From positions 25,834 to 89,833 of the forward strand of contig CAJTPN010000002.1 of assembly GCA_910578185.1 (NCBI GenBank): a stretch of 64,000 nucleotides of DNA, given 5' to 3'. This document shows, one piece after another, positions 58,839 to 64,000 of this stretch; the stretch's first letter is position 1, and every line of letters starts with the position of its first letter. A program made the translations under genes and the position numbers. Source of the stretch: an uncultured Acetatifactor sp. GTDB taxonomy: Bacteria; Bacillota; Clostridia; Lachnospirales; Lachnospiraceae. Below the pieces are notes generated by a model. The model saw nothing but the letters and a program-made list of their open reading frames with translations, made no database searches and was not told the origin of the DNA.

Positions 58839-61286
58839 ATGGGGCTGTTTGGAAAGAAAAAGAAGAAAAAAGAAGAGATGCTTCTGCACGAGAATGCCGT
58901 TTCAAAGAAGACAGGTATGGGGCGGTATCAAGGGATGCAGTGGGCAGTGCAGGGCGGTCTCATTTGCTTTGTCTGTGCAGTGTTTTTTAGTTGTTTTTAC
59001 AGTTTCTTTCGGACAAATGCGGAAAAAAACATGAGCAGTCCCATAGAGGATGTGAATAATATCTCCTGGCTCTATCAGAGCTGTTATCTGCTCTACCGGG
59101 ACTTGTATAATTCCCGTTCCGAGGAGACATTGAATTATACGGATCTCTATCTGAATCTGGATGAAGAATATCAGTGGCTTTTAGATGAGGAGCGGCTGAA
59201 TCGGTATATGAATGAACTGATGATGATGGAAGAAAATGGAGAGACGGAGGCAGGGGAGGAGCAAAAGAGCCTTACTTATGAGGAATGCAGAAGTCTGCTG
59301 CGGGAATTGGAGTCGGTGACGGAATATTTTCAACAGTTGGAAAACTTTTTTACTGTTTTAAACAGCAGTTACGATTACATTATCAGGGATCATAATACAG
59401 GAAAGTATCTGACCAATATGTCGGCTTCTGACATAGAGCGGGGAAGCGAGGCGCAGTATTTCCTTTTGAGCTTTGTTTTTGACAGTACGGGCAATGTAAC
59501 CATAGGAGATGCCATCTGTGGCATGAACGAAAACCGGGTGAGAAAATTTGCTAATGAGGCCGTGAGAGAGGATACCGCTCAAAGTCTGGCCTCTGTCATC
59601 AATAAATATGGCAGGATGATGACGCCGGTGGATTGTACCGTAATATTTGCGGTTTCCAAGGATACTTGGGAAAAGATGGGAGGTGGGTACGATTCTGACA
59701 CATGGGGGGGGTATCCCATTACAAATGGATATGAGTTCTCTTACTATCGTTCCTACTCATATGGTGTTGTTGTAAATGCGTACCGGAATTGCGGTGTGAG
59801 CGGAATTCTTTTTCTGTGCCTGTTAGGTATGTTCCTGTTGGGATTATTGTTGCCTTTGCCGGAAAAGGCGAAACCTTGGCGGGATAAAAAGGTTTGTGCC
59901 ATACCACTGGAAGCGCTTTTGACAGGTGTCTTTTTCCTTTATGGGCTGGAAGATACCATCGTCACGATGGTATCCTATGTGGCCGGGGGCAGAGCGTATA
60001 AGGCAGTGAGGGATTACCTCCCGCTGTTTGGCGGAGAGGCAGAATTTCTGGTTACTATTTTTAATTTACTGGTGCTTACGTTGTTCTTTTTCTGCGGCTG
60101 GTACATTGGGGTTTGTGCAAGAGCGATCAGAGGTATGGGATTGAAAGAATATATTAAACAAAGAAGCTTGATATACCGTTTCTTCCCTTTTGTAAAGCAC
60201 AAGGCGATCGGTGTCTATGAGGCGTTGGTGCATCTGGATTTGACGCAGGATGCGCACCGGGCCATCCTGAAGCTGCTGCTGGTGAACGCCCTTATCCTGT
60301 TTTTCATCGGCAGTCTATGGATCGGCGGATTTGCCATCACTTTGGTTTATTCCGTAGTGCTGTATGTGATTTTGAGAAAGTATGTCAGCGATCTGCAGGA
60401 GAAATATAAGGTCCTTTTGAAGGCGGTGGATGAAATTGCCAACGGCAATCTAAACGTTACCATCAACGAAGATCTGGGGGTTTTTGAACCGTTCAGAGAA
60501 CAGGTATTTCAGATTCAGGACGGGTTGAAAAAGGCAGTGACCATGGAGGTTCGGAGTCAGCGTATCAAGACGGAGCTTGTGACCAATATGTCTCATGATT
60601 TAAAGACCCCGCTGACGGCGATCATAACCTATGTGAATCTGCTGAAAAAAGAGGATCTGACAGAGAATCAGCGCAGAGAATATCTGGAGATATTGGAAAG
60701 AAAGTCTCTGAGACTGAAGAGCTTGATCGAGGACTTATTTGAGTTCAGCAAGGCAAATTCTCAGAATATCACTTTGAATATCATGGATGTTGATATCATG
60801 AATTTGGTAAAGCAGGTAGAATTTGAAATGTCGGACAAAATGAACGAGTCAGGTCTGGACGTGAGGATGAATCTGACGGAGGAAAAAGTAATACTGCCTC
60901 TGGACAGCCAGAAAACGTTCCGGATTTACGAGAATCTCTTCGGCAATATTGCAAAGTATGCCTTACAGGGAACCAGAGTGTATGTGAACGGGTTTAGAAT
61001 TGACGATACGGTTGTGATTACGCTGAAGAATATTTCGGCTCAGGAGATAACGGTAGAAGCGGAAGAACTGACGGAGCGATTTGTCAGGGGAAATACATCC
61101 CGCAATACGGAGGGCAGCGGGCTTGGACTGGCGATTGCCAAGAGCTTCATGGAATTACAGGGGGGAACATTGGAGCTGGAAGTGGACGGTGATCTGTTTA
61201 AAGTAATCACTACATGGAATATAAAGGGAAAGGGGAAGCTTTCTGAGGACACATGCAATGAGGTTTCCAATCTCTATAAGAAATAA
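58839..61286 (+). CDS. Sensor histidine kinase with large extracellular and multi-helix region
   Basis: Kinase of 815 residues. A Lys-rich head (GLFGKKKKKKEEM), membrane helix at about 35-58, then about 250 extracellular residues of unrecognised type. Next a cluster of membrane helices (about 310-335, 350-375, 395-425, 475-515), a HAMP-like segment, His586 in NMSHDLKTPLTAIITYVNLL, and an ATPase domain with RNTEGSGLGLAIAKSFMELQ. The N box is atypical (YENLFGNIAKYALQGTRVYV). ATG 58839 follows AGGAGG. Partner of the upstream regulator; signal unknown. Confidence 0.88.
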   Translation: MGLFGKKKKKKEEMLLHENAVSKKTGMGRYQGMQWAVQGGLICFVCAVFFSCFYSFFRTNAEKNMSSPIEDVNNISWLYQSCYLLYRDLYNSRSEETLNYTDLYLNLDEEYQWLLDEERLNRYMNELMMMEENGETEAGEEQKSLTYEECRSLLRELESVTEYFQQLENFFTVLNSSYDYIIRDHNTGKYLTNMSASDIERGSEAQYFLLSFVFDSTGNVTIGDAICGMNENRVRKFANEAVREDTAQSLASVINKYGRMMTPVDCTVIFAVSKDTWEKMGGGYDSDTWGGYPITNGYEFSYYRSYSYGVVVNAYRNCGVSGILFLCLLGMFLLGLLLPLPEKAKPWRDKKVCAIPLEALLTGVFFLYGLEDTIVTMVSYVAGGRAYKAVRDYLPLFGGEAEFLVTIFNLLVLTLFFFCGWYIGVCARAIRGMGLKEYIKQRSLIYRFFPFVKHKAIGVYEALVHLDLTQDAHRAILKLLLVNALILFFIGSLWIGGFAITLVYSVVLYVILRKYVSDLQEKYKVLLKAVDEIANGNLNVTINEDLGVFEPFREQVFQIQDGLKKAVTMEVRSQRIKTELVTNMSHDLKTPLTAIITYVNLLKKEDLTENQRREYLEILERKSLRLKSLIEDLFEFSKANSQNITLNIMDVDIMNLVKQVEFEMSDKMNESGLDVRMNLTEEKVILPLDSQKTFRIYENLFGNIAKYALQGTRVYVNGFRIDDTVVITLKNISAQEITVEAEELTERFVRGNTSRNTEGSGLGLAIAKSFMELQGGTLELEVDGDLFKVITTWNIKGKGKLSEDTCNEVSNLYKK

Positions 61287-61338
61287 AACGCTTCGGGCGA
61301 ATAGGTGGAACTCAGTAAGATAAATCAATAACTTGTAT

Positions 61339-61367
61339 TTGAACAATGGCTGCAACTGTGTTATTAT
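61339..61367 (+). promoter_or_regulatory. Sigma-A promoter of leuCD
   Basis: TTGAAC (61339-61344), 17-base spacer, TATTAT (61362-61367). Confidence 0.6.
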
Positions 61368-61424
61368 CTTGTTTAAGGGCGAATCTGCATTGGTAAATTT
61401 TCATGGAAAGGAATGGATAAAGAT

Positions 61425-62693
61425 ATGGGAATGACAATGACGCAAAAGATTTTGGCTGCCGCCGCGGGACTGGAGGAGGTACGTCAGGGGCAGTTGATTG
61501 AGGCCAGGCTGGATTTGGTGTTGGGCAATGATATTACGAGTCCTGTGGCCATCAAGGAGATGGATAAAATACAGGCCAAAGGCGTTTTTGATAAAGATAA
61601 GATTGCACTGGTGCCGGATCATTTTGTGCCGAACAAGGATATCAAGTCCGCGGAACATTGCAAATGTGTAAGGGAATTTGCACGCAGGAACCAAATCACC
61701 AATTACTTTGAGGTGGGAGAGATGGGGATTGAACATGCCTTGCTTCCGGAAAAAGGGCTTACGGTGGCTGGGGATGTGATCATCGGAGCTGATTCCCATA
61801 CTTGTACATATGGTGCGCTGGGAGCATTCTCCACAGGGGTGGGAAGCACTGATATGGCGGCGGGCATGGCTACCGGTAAGGCATGGTTTAAGGTACCTGC
61901 GGCAATCCGTTTTACACTCACGGGAAGGCCTGGGAAGTGGGTCAGCGGCAAGGATGTGATCTTACATATCATAGGGATGATCGGCGTGGACGGCGCATTG
62001 TATAAATCCATGGAATTTGTGGGGGACGGCATAGCAAATCTTTCCATGGACGATCGTTTTACCATAGCCAATATGGCCATCGAAGCGGGAGGTAAGAACG
62101 GCATATTTCCTGTGGATGCCTTGGCGGAGGAATATATTAAGACACATTCTCAAAAATCTTACAGGATTTATGAGGCGGATCAGGACGCGGTTTATGATGC
62201 GGAGTATACCATTGACTTGAGCGTTTTGCGGCCTACGGTTGCATTCCCACATCTGCCGGAAAATACACATACCATTGACGAGATAAAGGAGATGGAACCT
62301 GTTGCTGTTGACCAGGTCGTCATCGGTTCCTGTACCAACGGACGTCTGGACGACTTGAGGATTGCGGCCAGGGTCCTGGAAAACAGACATGTGGCAAAAG
62401 GGATGCGCTGTATTGTGATTCCTGCTACACAGGCGATTTATATGCAGGCCATGGAAGAAGGGCTGTTAAAGATATTCATTGAAGCGGGAGCCATTGTCAG
62501 CACGCCTACCTGTGGCCCCTGTCTGGGCGGCTACATGGGTATTCTTGCGGAGGGAGAGAGATGTGTTTCAACCACAAACCGTAATTTTGTGGGACGTATG
62601 GGGCATGTTTCTTCTGAGATTTATCTGGCAAGTCCTGCGGTGGCTGCTGCAAGTGCTGTGAAGGGCGTGATTGCGGACCCGGAGGAACTGTAA
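61425..62693 (+). CDS. leuC: 3-isopropylmalate dehydratase large subunit
   Basis: Iron-sulfur isomerase of leucine synthesis, with LeuD. About 422 residues, the short archaeal/clostridial type. Conserved GADSHTCTYGALGAFSTGVG, cluster Cys in VIGSCTNGR and TPTCGPCLGG, and the end NFVGRMGHVSSEIYLASPAV. ATG 61425 (MGMTMTQKIL) fits the family start; ATG 61413 lies almost on its ribosome site. leuA and leuB are not here. Confidence 0.95.
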   Translation: MGMTMTQKILAAAAGLEEVRQGQLIEARLDLVLGNDITSPVAIKEMDKIQAKGVFDKDKIALVPDHFVPNKDIKSAEHCKCVREFARRNQITNYFEVGEMGIEHALLPEKGLTVAGDVIIGADSHTCTYGALGAFSTGVGSTDMAAGMATGKAWFKVPAAIRFTLTGRPGKWVSGKDVILHIIGMIGVDGALYKSMEFVGDGIANLSMDDRFTIANMAIEAGGKNGIFPVDALAEEYIKTHSQKSYRIYEADQDAVYDAEYTIDLSVLRPTVAFPHLPENTHTIDEIKEMEPVAVDQVVIGSCTNGRLDDLRIAARVLENRHVAKGMRCIVIPATQAIYMQAMEEGLLKIFIEAGAIVSTPTCGPCLGGYMGILAEGERCVSTTNRNFVGRMGHVSSEIYLASPAVAAASAVKGVIADPEEL

Positions 62694-62807
62694 GAAAAGT
62701 TTACTTTGACAAGGCAAGAATATATCATAGGAAGTCGGGTTATAAGGGTGCGTATTACGTCAACCGCTAAGGAAACAGAAACAGAACCGGAGAAAGGAAA
62801 TAAAACG

Positions 62808-63293
62808 ATGAACGCAAAAGGAACGGTTTTTAAATACGGCGACAATGTGGATACGGATGTAATCATTCCTGCAAGATATCTGAATTCTTCCGATCCTGCG
62901 GAGCTGGCATCTCATTGTATGGAAGATATTGATGGGGATTTTGTCAGCAAAGTCCGCAAGGGAGACATTATTGTGGCGCAGAAGAATTTCGGCTGCGGCT
63001 CGTCCAGGGAGCATGCGCCGATTGCAATTAAAGCGGCTGGGATCAGCTGTGTGATTGCGGAGACCTTTGCAAGGATTTTTTACAGGAATGCCATTAATAT
63101 AGGGCTGCCCATTATTGAATGTCCGGAGGCGGCCGGCGGTATTGATGCCGGAGATGAAGTGGAAGTGGATTTTGACTCTGGTATCATTACGGATTTGACT
63201 AAGGGAGTCAGTTTCCAGGGGCAGGCATTTCCTGAATTTATGCAGAAGATTATCGCTTCTGAGGGTCTGATCAATTATATCAACAATCAATAG
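62808..63293 (+). CDS. leuD: 3-isopropylmalate dehydratase small subunit
   Basis: A 161-residue swivel domain subunit, short form. Motifs KYGDNVDTDVIIPARYLNSS, NFGCGSSREHAPIAIKAAG and ARIFYRNAINIGLPIIE. ATG 62808 follows GAAAGGA; longer in-frame readings from 62706 have no site. It lies 114 bases after leuC, a little wide for an operon but without a terminator between. Confidence 0.95.
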   Translation: MNAKGTVFKYGDNVDTDVIIPARYLNSSDPAELASHCMEDIDGDFVSKVRKGDIIVAQKNFGCGSSREHAPIAIKAAGISCVIAETFARIFYRNAINIGLPIIECPEAAGGIDAGDEVEVDFDSGIITDLTKGVSFQGQAFPEFMQKIIASEGLINYINNQ

Positions 63294-63347
63294 TTTGTTT
63301 TGCCACAAAAAGTGTTTCAATGAAGGAAATAAATATGGGTAGATGAA

Positions 63348-63377
63348 ATACAGCGGAGTTTTTACACTCCGCTGTAT
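63348..63377 (+). terminator. Hairpin after leuD
   Basis: Perfect 12-bp stem ATACAGCGGAGT (63348-63359) with ACTCCGCTGTAT (63366-63377). The tail ATTGTGT is poor in T. Confidence 0.65.
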
Positions 63378-63441
63378 ATTGTGTCGGCAGATTTCGGAAG
63401 AGCGTATTCTCCGTATCGGGCCGAGGGAGGTTAGCGTGATC

Positions 63442-64000
63442 ATGGAAAAATCTTCTTCCAAAAAATATGAGATAGATATGTGTAATGGTCCCTTGCTGGG
63501 CAAGATCCTTATTTTCTATGTACCGTTGATGCTGTCAGGAATCTTGCAGCTGTTGTTCAATGCAGCGGACATCGTTGTGGTGGGACGCTTTGCCGGAAAT
63601 GAAGCGCTTGCGGCGGTGGGATCCACAGGTTCACTGACAAATCTTATCGTGAATCTGTTTATCGGGCTGTCGGTGGGAGCAAATGTTTTGGTGGCAAGGT
63701 TTTATGGTGCAGGGCAGAAAGACGAGCTGAAGGAAATGGTGCAGACCACTGTGGCGACGGCGGCTATCAGCGGTGTTATCTTGATTTTTGCGGGGTTTTT
63801 TGTGTCCCGTCCGGCTCTGCTGTGGATGGGAACCCCGGAAGATGTCATTGCCCATTCCGTACTTTATATGCGGATTTATTTTGGGGGAATGCCTTTTATG
63901 ATGGTATATAACTTTGGAAGTGCGGTTCTGCGGGCCGTGGGAGATACCAGACGTCCTCTCTATTATCTTTTGATGGCGGGTGTTGTGAATGTAATTTTGA
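63442..64000 (+). CDS. MATE-family efflux transporter, 3'-truncated by the window edge
   Basis: The open frame runs off the window, leaving 186 codons. It begins MEKSSSKKYEIDMCNGPLLG and continues KILIFYVPLMLSGILQLLFN, then AADIVVVGRFAGNEALAAVG, the helix 1-2 signature of MATE proteins. VGANVLVARFYGAGQKDEL and VLRAVGDTRRPLYYL follow. Drug or metabolite export by cation antiport is inferred. GTG 63436 or ATG 63442, both after GGGAGG, can be the start. Confidence 0.9.
   Translation, partial: MEKSSSKKYEIDMCNGPLLGKILIFYVPLMLSGILQLLFNAADIVVVGRFAGNEALAAVGSTGSLTNLIVNLFIGLSVGANVLVARFYGAGQKDELKEMVQTTVATAAISGVILIFAGFFVSRPALLWMGTPEDVIAHSVLYMRIYFGGMPFMMVYNFGSAVLRAVGDTRRPLYYLLMAGVVNVIL

Overview
The window reads as a stretch of chromosome from a Gram-positive, obligately anaerobic Clostridia member, most likely Lachnospiraceae. 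Evidence: mid-range GC, strong AGGAGG-type ribosome binding sites, sigma-A promoters with 17-base spacers, lipoproteins with Gram-positive style lipoboxes, the era-yqzL-like-recO-glyS order, a giant 2-hydroxyacyl-CoA dehydratase activase, DUF4349/DUF4190/DUF2752 proteins and an M16C peptidase. It looks like core chromosome. I see no insertion sequence, phage module, integrase, CRISPR array or plasmid function, and no origin.

Layout. 1-2.3 kb: 3' end of glgB with an unusual Lys-rich tail, then an MscS channel. 2.4-3.1 kb: tRNA-Thr(CGT) with its own promoter and terminator, then a broken small ORF. 3.2-7.8 kb: a chemoreceptor and two tandem ankyrin-repeat genes. 7.9-9.9 kb (minus): a GNAT acetyltransferase and a TrpB2-type PLP enzyme. 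10-14 kb: a repeat-rich leader, a SWIM/SNF2 helicase and a small coiled-coil protein. 14.1-20.8 kb (minus): a large protein with a cyclic-nucleotide-binding-like N-terminus and the giant activase. 21.1-23.3 kb: an operon of a rhomboid-fold pseudoprotease, a sigma-70-like protein without region 4, and an unknown protein. 23.4-31.5 kb: M16C peptidase, DUF4349 lipoprotein, era, a YqzL-like small gene, recO, a lipoprotein, glyS. 31.6-38.1 kb: J-like/TPR protein, HscC-type Hsp70, LytTR response regulator and GHKL kinase. 38.3-39.1 kb (minus): PHP histidinol-phosphatase. 39.2-42.8 kb: gap-pgk-tpi. 43.0-46.9 kb: a pair of ABC exporter half-transporters preceded by two direct repeats that fit the LytTR box. 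47.3-50.4 kb: Cache/HAMP chemoreceptor and three small membrane proteins. 50.5-50.9 kb (minus): a lipoprotein. 51-57.7 kb: corrinoid methionine synthase, then ilvB-ilvN-ilvN-ilvC. 58-61.3 kb: an OmpR-type two-component pair. 61.4-63.3 kb: leuCD. 63.4 kb to the end: a MATE transporter cut by the window edge.

How the genes fit together. Central carbon (gap-pgk-tpi, glgB) and branched-chain amino acid synthesis (ilvBNNC, leuCD) are ordinary housekeeping. The most system-like segment is 31.6-46.9 kb. There a J-like TPR protein whose HPD is replaced by NPE sits beside an HscC-type Hsp70, then a LytTR/GHKL two-component pair. About 5 kb downstream, two perfect matches to the LytTR consensus lie 20 bp apart ahead of a heterodimeric ABC exporter. 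That link is inference. A second candidate is the 21.1-23.3 kb operon, which puts a catalytically dead rhomboid with a Cys/His-rich tail next to a sigma-like protein that cannot contact a -35 element.
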